Source: an uncultured Euryhalocaulis sp.
GTDB lineage: Bacteria; Pseudomonadota; Alphaproteobacteria; Caulobacterales; Maricaulaceae
Length of the DNA: 52,256 nt
NCBI GenBank assembly: GCA_913055605.1
Contig: CAJXKJ010000019.1
Span: 1 to 52,256, forward strand
Direction: 5' to 3'
The notes beneath the pieces are model-generated. The model searched no databases and was not told the DNA's origin. It saw nothing but the letters and a program-made list of their open reading frames with translations. A program made the translations under genes and the position numbers. Below, one piece after another: positions 17,675 through 25,536 of this stretch (position 1 is its first letter; the number at the start of each line of letters is the position of its first letter).

Positions 17675-19474
17675 ATGACGCGTATTCAACGGCTTGCCGC
17701 CGGTGGCGCCCTATTGTCTGTCGCCGCCGCGGCCCTCCCCGCCGCCCCGGCCTACGGCCAGGATTTCGAGGTTTCCAAGGCGCCCGCCGCCGCCGAAGCC
17801 GCCCCCAGCGCCATCCAGCAGATCGTCGCCTCCGGCGTGGTGCTGGGCGAGCCGGTGTCCGCCAAGGGCGACGTCGAGCGCTTTTACGAGAAGCGCGACG
17901 GCTCTCCGGCCTGGATTCAACGCGGCCGCCTGTCCGGCGAGGCGCGGGAGCTGATCGAGGCGCTGCAGAACGCCGACGCCCACGGCCTGGACCCGAACGC
18001 CTATCATCTGGCCGCGCTGTCCGGCGCGGTCGATGCGCGCGGCCGGGTGTCGGCCGGTCAGGAAGACGCCGTCGATGCGCTGCTGACCGACGCCTTCATG
18101 CGCTTCGCGAACCATCTGCTGAACGGGCGCATCAATCCGGAATCGCTGGCCTCGGACGTCGAGGCGACGATGGAGGCGCGCGATCTGGTCTCCACCCTGT
18201 CCTTCGCGCTGGACCGCGGCGCCGTCGCGGACGCGCTGGACGGGCTCGCCCCGCAGCATCCGCAATACGCCATGCTGCAGGACGCCTATGCCCGCTATCG
18301 CGAGGCCGCGCTGAACGCGCCCTGGCCGAAGATCGGCGAAGGCAAGACGCTGAAGCCCGGCATGACCGACGCCCGGGTGCAGGAAATCCGCGCCCGTCTG
18401 GACGCCGAGGCCGAATTCGACGGCGCGGCAGCGGGTGACGAGCCGGCCTTCATCCCGGCTTTGTTCAGCCGCCACACCGGCGGCAACGCCCCGGCCGACA
18501 CCGCCTCGCTCGGCACGTCCGTCGACGCCGGCGATGCCATGGAGGAAACTGCGGCGGGCGAAACGATGACCGCCCCGGCCGCCGACCCGAACCTGTATGA
18601 CGAAGCGCTGGCCGCCCGCATCGAGGCGTTCCAGCAGCGCCACGGCCTGGCCGTGGACGGCGTGGTCGGTCCGGACACGGTCGCGATGCTGAACCAGGGT
18701 CTGGCCGAACGCACCCAGGCGATCGAAATGAACCTGGAGCGCTGGCGCTGGCTGCCCAACGATCTGGGCGACCGCTATCTGCTGGTGAACACCCCGCAAT
18801 ACCGTCTGCACGGATACGAGAACGGGCGCGAGACGATGGACATGGACGTCATCGTCGGCCGCACCGACCGGCCCAGCCCGCAATTCTCCGACCAGATGGA
18901 ATACATCGTGGTCAATCCGAACTGGAACGTGCCCTACAGCATCGCCACGATCGACAAGCTGCCGAAGCTGCGCTCGGACCCGTCCTATTTCGACCGCAAC
19001 GGCTATTCGATCTACAATTCCAGCGGCCAGCGGGTCAGCCCGACCTCGGTCAACTGGAACGCCTATAGCCGCGGCAACTTCCCCTTCCGCATCGTGCAGA
19101 AGCCGGGCTCGAACAACGCGCTGGGGACGATCAAATTCATCTTCCCGAACCAGCACAATGTCTATCTGCACGACACCGACAGCCCCCAGCTGTTCGCGGA
19201 GAATGAACGCTCCATGTCGTCCGGCTGCATCCGCGTCTCGGACCCGTCCGGCCTCGCCCGCTGGGTGACCGGCGGCGATCCGGAGCTGGATTTCGGCGAA
19301 CTGCAGACCGCCTGGGATTCGGGCCGCACCGAGACCCTGTATCTGGGCGAGAAACTGCCGGTCCATGTCGCTTACTTCACCACTTGGGCCGACGATGACG
19401 GCTCGCTGGACTTCTATGGCGACATCTATGACCGCGACGCCCGTCTGCAGGCCGCCATGTTCGGCGCATCCTGA
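17675..19474 (+). CDS. Periplasmic L,D-transpeptidase, YcbB/LdtD type
   Basis: Forms 3-3 (meso-DAP to meso-DAP) crosslinks in peptidoglycan. The 599 residues comprise a signal peptide (cleavage near AYG-QD, residue 29), an L,D-transpeptidase scaffold domain (about 60-215), a low-complexity insert (250-305), a peptidoglycan-binding helical domain (about 307-342, AFQQRHGLAVDGVVGPDTV), and the YkuD catalytic domain (about 365-560). The catalytic motif has His499 (YLHDTDSP) and Cys518 (SMSSGCIRV). This layout matches E. coli LdtD (YcbB). It is followed by a MepK-like peptidase, as ycbB-ycbK are neighbours in E. coli. Confidence 0.93.
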   Translation: MTRIQRLAAGGALLSVAAAALPAAPAYGQDFEVSKAPAAAEAAPSAIQQIVASGVVLGEPVSAKGDVERFYEKRDGSPAWIQRGRLSGEARELIEALQNADAHGLDPNAYHLAALSGAVDARGRVSAGQEDAVDALLTDAFMRFANHLLNGRINPESLASDVEATMEARDLVSTLSFALDRGAVADALDGLAPQHPQYAMLQDAYARYREAALNAPWPKIGEGKTLKPGMTDARVQEIRARLDAEAEFDGAAAGDEPAFIPALFSRHTGGNAPADTASLGTSVDAGDAMEETAAGETMTAPAADPNLYDEALAARIEAFQQRHGLAVDGVVGPDTVAMLNQGLAERTQAIEMNLERWRWLPNDLGDRYLLVNTPQYRLHGYENGRETMDMDVIVGRTDRPSPQFSDQMEYIVVNPNWNVPYSIATIDKLPKLRSDPSYFDRNGYSIYNSSGQRVSPTSVNWNAYSRGNFPFRIVQKPGSNNALGTIKFIFPNQHNVYLHDTDSPQLFAENERSMSSGCIRVSDPSGLARWVTGGDPELDFGELQTAWDSGRTETLYLGEKLPVHVAYFTTWADDDGSLDFYGDIYDRDARLQAAMFGAS

Positions 19475-19652
19475 TCCGTCTTCCGGCGTCGGGGCGCGGT
19501 GATATGCTGCGCTCCGGCGCTGGACATTTGCGGCAAAGCCCCAATGTGTTGAGGCAGTTGGGGAAGGCGCGCGAAGGCGAAAACGCCGGCGCGGATGTCC
19601 GCGGGAACCCTTACGGCCCCGCGGCGCTTCCTTGAGGAACGACGAGGAACGC
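19475..19652. other. Intergenic region between L,D-transpeptidase and MepK-like gene
   Basis: A 178-base gap holding a weak inverted repeat CCCCAA (19539-19544) / TTGGGG (19558-19563) and a GACGAGGAACGC ribosome site before the ATG at 19653. The gap leaves open whether the peptidase gene has its own promoter. Confidence 0.4.
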
Positions 19653-20627
19653 ATGATTCTGGGCAGACGACTGGGCCCGGCTCTGGCCGGTTTGTGCACG
19701 GGTTTTCTGGCGCTTTGCGGCGCGGCCGCCGCGCAGGATTTCGATCCGCAGGAAGCGCCCTTCGCCATCGAGATCGGCGGCGAGACCATCCCCTATCAGA
19801 GCTTCTTCACCTCCGTCGTGCCGGAAGGCGAGCTGACGGTGGCGCTGGACAGGGACGCCCCCGCCGGCGCCTACAGCCTGGTCATGCCCGAGGGCGGCGC
19901 CGCCGCCTTCGAGGACGGCAAGGCCGTCTGGCGCGCCCCCGACGCCCCTGGCGAGTCGCGCGAGATCAAGGTCGTGCGCGAAGAGGGCGGCGAGATTTCG
20001 CTGCGCGTCTTCATCCTGCAGCCGGCCGGCGCGATGGATTCCGAAGGCCGCATCAACGGCTACAAGATCGGCGCCTATCCCGAAGAGGCGCTGCGCGGCC
20101 TGGACGCCTATTCCCCGCCCGCGGGCTTCGTGGAGGTCACCGCGGCGAACATGGACGCGCGCGTCTCGCCGCACTTCACGCTCGGCCAGTTCATCTGCAA
20201 GCAGCAACAGGACCACTGGCCGAAATACGTGATCCTGGACACCCGCCTGATCCTGAAGCTGGAAGCGCTCATGGCCGACGTGAACGAGCAGGGAATCCGC
20301 ACCGACGAGTTCTTCATCATGAGCGGCTACCGCACGCCCTGGTACAACCGCGCCATCGGCAACACGACCACCTATAGCCGCCATGTCTATGGCGGCGCGG
20401 CGGACGTCTATATCGATACCGCCCCGCGCGACGGCGACATGGACGACGTCAATGGCGACGGGAAAGTGACGCTCGCGGACGCCGAATGGATGTTCGACCG
20501 CGCCGCGGCGCTGGAGAAGGATCCCCGCTACAGCCATCTGGTCGGCGGGCTCGGCAAGTACGACCGCAACGCGGCGCACGGCCCCTTCCTGCACGTCGAC
20601 TCGCGCGGCTACGAGGCGCGCTGGTAG
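19653..20627 (+). CDS. MepK-like murein endopeptidase (DUF882, M15-type zinc fold) with EF-hand-like loop
   Basis: Predicted periplasmic zinc peptidase. The 324 residues start with a signal peptide (cleavage near AAA-QDF, residue 28) and an N-terminal beta domain (about 36-125). The DUF882/peptidase M15A fold follows at about 165-324. Predicted zinc ligands are His244 (YSRHVYGGAAD), Asp251 and His314 (FLHVDSRG), with SGYRTPWYN upstream as in the family. The E. coli relative MepK (YcbK) cuts the crosslinks made by L,D-transpeptidases, and the gene upstream here is an L,D-transpeptidase. Unusual: residues 265-276 (DVNGDGKVTLAD) form a complete EF-hand calcium loop between the first two and the third zinc ligand. 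Confidence 0.88.
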   Translation: MILGRRLGPALAGLCTGFLALCGAAAAQDFDPQEAPFAIEIGGETIPYQSFFTSVVPEGELTVALDRDAPAGAYSLVMPEGGAAAFEDGKAVWRAPDAPGESREIKVVREEGGEISLRVFILQPAGAMDSEGRINGYKIGAYPEEALRGLDAYSPPAGFVEVTAANMDARVSPHFTLGQFICKQQQDHWPKYVILDTRLILKLEALMADVNEQGIRTDEFFIMSGYRTPWYNRAIGNTTTYSRHVYGGAADVYIDTAPRDGDMDDVNGDGKVTLADAEWMFDRAAALEKDPRYSHLVGGLGKYDRNAAHGPFLHVDSRGYEARW

Positions 20628-20664
20628 GCGCGCACCTCTTCCCCAAAATCAGACGTTCCAGAAA

Positions 20665-21006
20665 TCAGTCGTCCAGCGCCTTGCCGATCAGGGCGTTGAT
20701 GATGGCGATGACGATGGCCAGCAGCGCCGCCGACCAGAACCCGGCGATGTGAAAGCCGGGCGACAGCCACGCCGCCAGACCCAGCATCAGCACGTTCAGG
20801 ATCAGGGCGAACAGGCCCAGCGTCACCAGCGTGATCGGCAGGGTCAGCAGGAACAGCACCGGTTTGATGAAGGCGTTGACCAGCCCGATGATCAGCGCGG
20901 CCAGCAGCGCCGCGAAAATGCCGCTGATCTCAACCCCGCCCAGAAGCCAGGCCCCGACCAGCAGCGCGAACGCCGTGCCCAGCCAGCTCGCGATTCCGCC
21001 CTTCAT
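20665..21006 (-). CDS. Phage_holin_4_2/YvlD-family membrane protein
   Basis: A 113-residue protein with four hydrophobic helices and the family pattern ALIIGLVNAFIKPVLFLLTLPITLVTLGLFALILNVLMLGLA (spanning about residues 36-78). The start at 21004-21006 has GGAGG seven bases upstream; a longer start at 21030 lacks one. The Pfam name reflects similarity to holins, but chromosomal YvlD-type members are ordinary membrane proteins of unknown role. No phage genes surround it. Confidence 0.85.
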   Translation of the reverse strand: MKGGIASWLGTAFALLVGAWLLGGVEISGIFAALLAALIIGLVNAFIKPVLFLLTLPITLVTLGLFALILNVLMLGLAAWLSPGFHIAGFWSAALLAIVIAIINALIGKALDD

Positions 21007-21094
21007 GCGCGCCTCCGTTTCAGGGCGCACAGTCTAGCGTCTTCCCGCCCCCTCTTGAACGGTGTCTTGAACGGCGCTTGAGCGTGTCCGGCGC

Positions 21095-21547
21095 CTATTG
21101 GACGCCGTCGGACGCCGCCGGCTCGGGCGGCAGCTCCATCATGCCCAGGCCCATGCGCGCCATCTCCAGCTCCAGCTGCAGGCGGCGGATCTCCAGCTCG
21201 TACAGGCGCGAACAGTCCAGCCGCTCGGGCTTCTGGCCCAGCGGCACCACGATCCGCCCGTACAGCGAGGCGGCCTGGCGGTCGTACAGATCGTTCGACC
21301 CGATCATGCCGAAATCGACATAGGGTCCGCCCGAGGCGACGGAGTTGCGGCAGGCGACTCCGCCCGCGCCCTGCACCTCGTCCTGCCCGTACGGCATCTG
21401 CATCGACGGCAGCTGCATCGAGTTCTGGTTATAGAAAGAGCTCCGGTCCGGCAGGACCAGCAGCTCCGGAGTCTGGGCCAGGCCCGGCGCAACCGCGCCG
21501 GCGCAAACGCCTAGCGCGACAGCCGCCGTCCGAAATATCTCCCGCAT
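21095..21547 (-). CDS. Secreted protein with C-terminal helix, third gene of the pilin/Ig-like operon
   Basis: A 150-residue protein with a signal peptide (MREIFRTAAVALGVCAGAVAPGLA-QT). The middle is polar and Met/Gln/Ser-rich (NQNSMQLPSMQMPYGQDE). It is followed by SLYGRIVVPLGQKPERLDCS and a C-terminal amphipathic helix, LYELEIRRLQLELEMARM, that could form a coiled coil. Two cysteines (about 81 and 112) may pair. Its start lies 37 bases inside the upstream gene, indicating tight coupling. I do not recognise a family; context suggests a secreted partner of the pilin-like protein at 21921-22388. Confidence 0.75.
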   Translation of the reverse strand: MREIFRTAAVALGVCAGAVAPGLAQTPELLVLPDRSSFYNQNSMQLPSMQMPYGQDEVQGAGGVACRNSVASGGPYVDFGMIGSNDLYDRQAASLYGRIVVPLGQKPERLDCSRLYELEIRRLQLELEMARMGLGMMELPPEPAASDGVQ

Positions 21548-21933
21548 ACTTGCCCCCTGATCATCATCGGCTGCCCCAGCTCGGGTTGCCTCTCCATACA
21601 CACCAGCACCTCACGCTCGTCCTCGCCCTCTTCGAACGGGATCAGGACGATGAGGCCGGCCGAACTGTTCGCCCCGACCGTCACCCGCCGGCGGTCCATC
21701 CGGGCATCCGGCAGGGCGCTGAAGTCGGGGTTCAGCACCTCGAACTGATAGTGGTCGGCCTCTTCTCCATAGTTGACCGCCCTCAGTTGCAGGGCGAAGC
21801 GGTCGGTCAACGACCGCGCCTCCCCCCGCATCGGCGCAAGGGCCTGCGCCCAGGCCGGCGCGCCCGCTCCCGCAAAGCAGACCGCCAAAAGGGCGAGGAT
21901 GGCGCAGCGGTGCATCATCGTTACGCCACGCAT
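21511..21933 (-). CDS. Secreted single-domain Ig-like protein, chaperone-like (tentative)
   Basis: A 140-residue protein with a signal peptide (ILALLAVCFAGAGAPAWA-QA). The mature domain of about 110 residues looks like one Ig-type beta-sandwich: RFALQLRAVNYGEEADHYQFEVLNPD, ARMDRRRVTVGANSSAGLIVLIPF and EREVLVCMER. The alternation and the hydrophobic GLIVLIPF edge recall the first domain of PapD-type usher chaperones, but it is half their length, so chaperone is only an analogy. The ATG at 21931-21933 overlaps the preceding stop by 13 bases; a second ATG lies at 21916-21918. Confidence 0.7.
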   Translation of the reverse strand: MRGVTMMHRCAILALLAVCFAGAGAPAWAQALAPMRGEARSLTDRFALQLRAVNYGEEADHYQFEVLNPDFSALPDARMDRRRVTVGANSSAGLIVLIPFEEGEDEREVLVCMERQPELGQPMMIRGQVCGRYFGRRLSR

Positions 21934-22388
21934 CGCAGCGTCACCTGCAGCGTATAGACGCCCGAGGCCAGTACGCTGGCGTCGTCCGTGGTCGCCGCGA
22001 TACTGATCTCCAGCGCGTGCGCGCCGGCGGTCAGCGGCGTTCCGCCGGGCACGAAGGGTTCGTTTGAAAAACTTCCCAGCGGCTCGGTGAACGTCCCCGT
22101 TACGGTGATCGCCGGGTTCCCGCTGGGCGTCGACGTGAACGCCGTCGGCGTGTCGAGATACAGGCTATAGCCGGTCGTGGTCGGCGAAACGGTCGCCGTG
22201 CCGGCCACCAGGGTCTGGACCCCGGTGCCGGCCGAATTGACGGTCAGCGTGCCGCCGACCGCAGCCGGGATCAGGCATGTGCCGATCACAGTGCCGGTAA
22301 ACAACATGTTGTTCGTCGTCGCCGGCGCCGCCGACGGCGCGGCGGCGAGTATGGCCGCCGTTACGCCCCCCAGGAAAATCCTGCGCAT
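21921..22388 (-). CDS. Secreted pilin-like / spore-coat-U-like subunit (tentative)
   Basis: A 155-residue protein with a signal peptide (cleavage near APA-TTNN, residue 23). The mature part is Thr/Gly/Ala/Val-rich with very little charge. It has Cys38 near the start (TGTVIGTCLIP) and Cys153 in the final strand (VYTLQVTLRCVA), as in fimbrial subunits and SCPU/DUF4402-type surface proteins where a final Y-T-x-x-V-x-L strand closes the fold. The ATG at 22386-22388 fits the signal peptide; the frame stays open upstream without one. It is the first gene of a three-gene overlapping operon. No usher gene is visible in the window. Confidence 0.7.
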   Translation of the reverse strand: MRRIFLGGVTAAILAAAPSAAPATTNNMLFTGTVIGTCLIPAAVGGTLTVNSAGTGVQTLVAGTATVSPTTTGYSLYLDTPTAFTSTPSGNPAITVTGTFTEPLGSFSNEPFVPGGTPLTAGAHALEISIAATTDDASVLASGVYTLQVTLRCVA

Positions 22389-22803
22389 GGTTCCACCATT
22401 CCTTTCACCCAAGCGACAAATGCTGGGAGCCGAAGGTCCGGCCGCACAGGGGTCGGCGTGCGGGCGGCGGGGAAGGTGTCTTCGGCTCCCGCGCCTTTGT
22501 CTGCGCTCCGCTCGGCCCCGTTTCTGGGTCTTCGTCCGGCCGCCATGGTCGAAGGCGAACGGCCCGATCCGGCTCGCATTGGACACACGCTACGGTTGAC
22601 TGACTTAAGTCAACGTAAACGCGAAGACGCTTTCGTCTAATTATTCAGGGGATTTGCAGTGCATCCGCACACAACCTATAAGAGCATCGGCGCGGCGGCG
22701 GGCCGGGTGGCGGATTCAGCCCCAAATTGGTCCGGCGCCTGAGCAGATCGCCGCCGCCGCGCCGCCCCGTTCACGCCCCGGATTGCCTTGCGCCAGAAGG
22801 CGT
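22389..22803. other. Intergenic region upstream of the pilin-like operon
   Basis: This 415-base gap has no convincing gene on either strand. The part near 22590-22680 is AT-richer than its surroundings and contains the 20-base inverted repeat described separately, then CTAATTATTC. It presumably holds the promoter of the minus-strand pilin-like operon. The rest reads as GC-rich spacer. Confidence 0.5.
22595..22614. promoter_or_regulatory. 20-bp inverted repeat, candidate operator
   Basis: GTTGACTGACTTAAGTCAAC: perfect 7-base arms (GTTGACT / AGTCAAC) around a 6-base centre, in an AT-richer patch about 205 bases upstream of the pilin-like gene start. The dyad form suits a dimeric regulator. No regulator gene is adjacent, and which one binds is unknown. 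Confidence 0.4.
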
Positions 22804-23355
22804 TCAGCCCAGCGTGCGCCGGTTGCGGGCCCAGTCCTCGGCGGTCTGGCCCCAGATATCGACCCGCGCCTCGGTGAACGGCGCCGGCAGCTGTCCCGGC
22901 CCCCGATTGACGCTGCCGAGCCGCTTGGCCACCGCGATGGAGGCCGTATTTTCCGGATCGATCGTATGAATGATGTCGGTCCAGCCGAGCTGATCCACGG
23001 CGAAATCCATCGACGCCACGGCTCCCTCGGTGGCGTAGCCCCGTCCCTGGAATTCCGGCAGCAGGCCCCAGCCGATCTCGGTCCCGGGCCAGCCCTCCGG
23101 CCGCCACGGACCCAGCCGGCCGATCCAGCGCCCGCTGGCCTTCTCGATCACGCTGAACATGGCGAAGCCGAACAGCGCCCAGGCCCCGGCCATGCCGCAG
23201 GCCGACCGCCAGGCCATCGCCGGCGGCTGCAGCCCGCCGACGAACCGCATCGCCTCGGCGTCGCCGCCGAACGTCCTGAACCCCTCCACGTCCTCGGCCT
23301 GGGTCGGCCGCAGGATCAGGCGCGGGGTTTCGATGCGGATGTCGAACACGGTCAT
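22804..23355 (-). CDS. GNAT-family N-acetyltransferase (RimJ/RimL-like)
   Basis: A 183-residue acetyl-CoA-dependent acetyltransferase of the Acetyltransf_3 type. Markers are IETPRLILRPTQAEDVEGF at the N-terminus, IGWGLLPEFQGRGYATEGA (acetyl-CoA-binding motif A, R/Q-G-x-G-x-A), and IDPENTASIAVAKRLG (N-x-x-S-x-x-x-A-x-x-L). The ATG at 23353-23355 matches the conserved N-terminus. The substrate cannot be read from sequence; relatives modify ribosomal protein N-termini, drugs or small amines. It ends in an uncrowded region and is probably its own unit or co-transcribed with the redoxin upstream. Confidence 0.9.
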   Translation of the reverse strand: MTVFDIRIETPRLILRPTQAEDVEGFRTFGGDAEAMRFVGGLQPPAMAWRSACGMAGAWALFGFAMFSVIEKASGRWIGRLGPWRPEGWPGTEIGWGLLPEFQGRGYATEGAVASMDFAVDQLGWTDIIHTIDPENTASIAVAKRLGSVNRGPGQLPAPFTEARVDIWGQTAEDWARNRRTLG

Positions 23356-23419
23356 TTCGATGTCTCTGGTCGATGTCTCTGGCTGACGCCGGTGGCGCCG
23401 ATGGCTGACGCCGGCGGGT

Positions 23420-24040
23420 CTAGCCCAGCCCGTCGATCGCCGCGAGCAGGGAATCGACCGGCGGACGCACGCGGAAATCCTCTTCATAGAGTTTCGCGCG
23501 GATCACCCCGCCCGGCGACACCAGGAAGATGACCGGATGCGGCACGCCATAGCGCCGCGGATCGTCCCGATACTCCTCGTTGCGCAGGCCGAACGCGTCG
23601 ATCGCTTCGGATTGCGGGTCCGACAGCAGGGTCAGCGTGATGTCGCGCTCGGTGTCGAACCGCTCCAGCGTCTCCGGCGGATCGTAGGTGACCACCGCGA
23701 TCTCGTATCCGCGCGCGCGGATCTCGTCGGCCCGCCCGTTGATCTCGATGATCTGCGCCTGACAGAACGGGCACCAGTCCAGCGACCGGTTGAACAGCAG
23801 GACCAGCCCCGCCTCCCCTGTCAGGTCGTCGACGCCGCCGCGCCGCACGCCGTCCTGGTCGTTCAGCGCCAGCGAATGCGGAACGCCCGTCCCGATTTCG
23901 GGACCCAGTTCGTTCGAAAAATACTGCGCCAGCCCCCGCCCGGCCGGCGCCAGCGAGCTCCACACCGCGGCGGCCAGCAGGACGGCGCACACCAGCGCCA
24001 GCCCAAGCCGGAAGATTCGACCCGGATTCCGTCCCGCCAT
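23420..24040 (-). CDS. Membrane-anchored AhpC/TSA-type redoxin
   Basis: A 206-residue protein with an uncleaved-looking N-terminal helix (residues 10-30, RIFRLGLALVCAVLLAAAVW) and a periplasmic thioredoxin-fold domain. The active site is WCPFCQ in FNRSLDWCPFCQAQIIEI. It continues with IAVVTYDPPETLERF, LLSDPQSEAIDAFGL and HPVIFLVSPGGVIRAKLYEED, as in AhpC/TSA redoxins. The CxxC rather than a lone peroxidatic cysteine favours a thiol-disulfide reductase or bacterioferritin-comigratory-like role. The physiological partner is unknown. Confidence 0.85.
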   Translation of the reverse strand: MAGRNPGRIFRLGLALVCAVLLAAAVWSSLAPAGRGLAQYFSNELGPEIGTGVPHSLALNDQDGVRRGGVDDLTGEAGLVLLFNRSLDWCPFCQAQIIEINGRADEIRARGYEIAVVTYDPPETLERFDTERDITLTLLSDPQSEAIDAFGLRNEEYRDDPRRYGVPHPVIFLVSPGGVIRAKLYEEDFRVRPPVDSLLAAIDGLG

Positions 24041-24136
24041 CGCCGCCTCCGTCCGCCAGCCCGCCGCGGAAACGCCGGCGCAAAGACGCCGGCCCGCCCT
24101 GAGCGAGAAACGCCTGACAGGCCCCGAAGCGGCGCC

Positions 24137-25166
<1,030 letters not shown>

Positions 25167-25245
25167 CGCGCCCTTTTGCCCCGCGCTGGACCGCCGGGGC
25201 GCCATCGGCGATCATCCAGCCAGACAGGTCGGGGGGGATGCGGCC

Positions 25246-25536
25246 ATGGACGTGGAACAGGCGCCTGAAACCAAAGGCGGCTTCTGGCGCGCGAATGTGC
25301 GCCTCACCATTCTTCTCCTGGCGGTGTGGGCGCTGGTCTCGTTCGGCTTCGGCATCGTCCTGCGCGAGCCGCTGGACGCATTCTCCATCGGCGGCGCCCC
25401 GCTCGGCTTCTGGTTCGCCCAGCAGGGCGCGATCTATGTCTTCGTCGTCCTGATCTTCGTCTACGCCGCTTTGATGTCGCGGCTGGAGCGGAAAGAGCGC
25501 CGCCGCGCCGCGCAGGCCGGGGAGCGGCCGCAATGA
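25246..25536 (+). CDS. DUF4212 small subunit of a sodium:solute symporter
   Basis: A 96-residue protein with two membrane helices (about 19-40 and 55-76) and a very basic C-terminus ([15 protein letters not shown]). The FWRANVRLTILLLAVWALVSFGFGIVL start and GFWFAQQGAIYVFVVLIF second helix are the DUF4212 pattern. Members always precede a solute:sodium symporter gene and are thought to be an accessory subunit. The stop overlaps the next start by 4 bases (ATGA), so the two proteins are translationally coupled. Confidence 0.92.
   Translation: MDVEQAPETKGGFWRANVRLTILLLAVWALVSFGFGIVLREPLDAFSIGGAPLGFWFAQQGAIYVFVVLIFVYAALMSRLERKERRRAAQAGERPQ

Noticed and set aside
17711-19789. 692-codon minus-strand frame opposite the L,D-transpeptidase
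   Set aside because: Shadow; the plus-strand gene has a signal peptide and complete YkuD catalytic motif.
20665-21006. Possible prophage, from similarity to phage holin
   Set aside because: The YvlD/Phage_holin_4_2 name is misleading; no phage structural, integrase or lysis genes are nearby.
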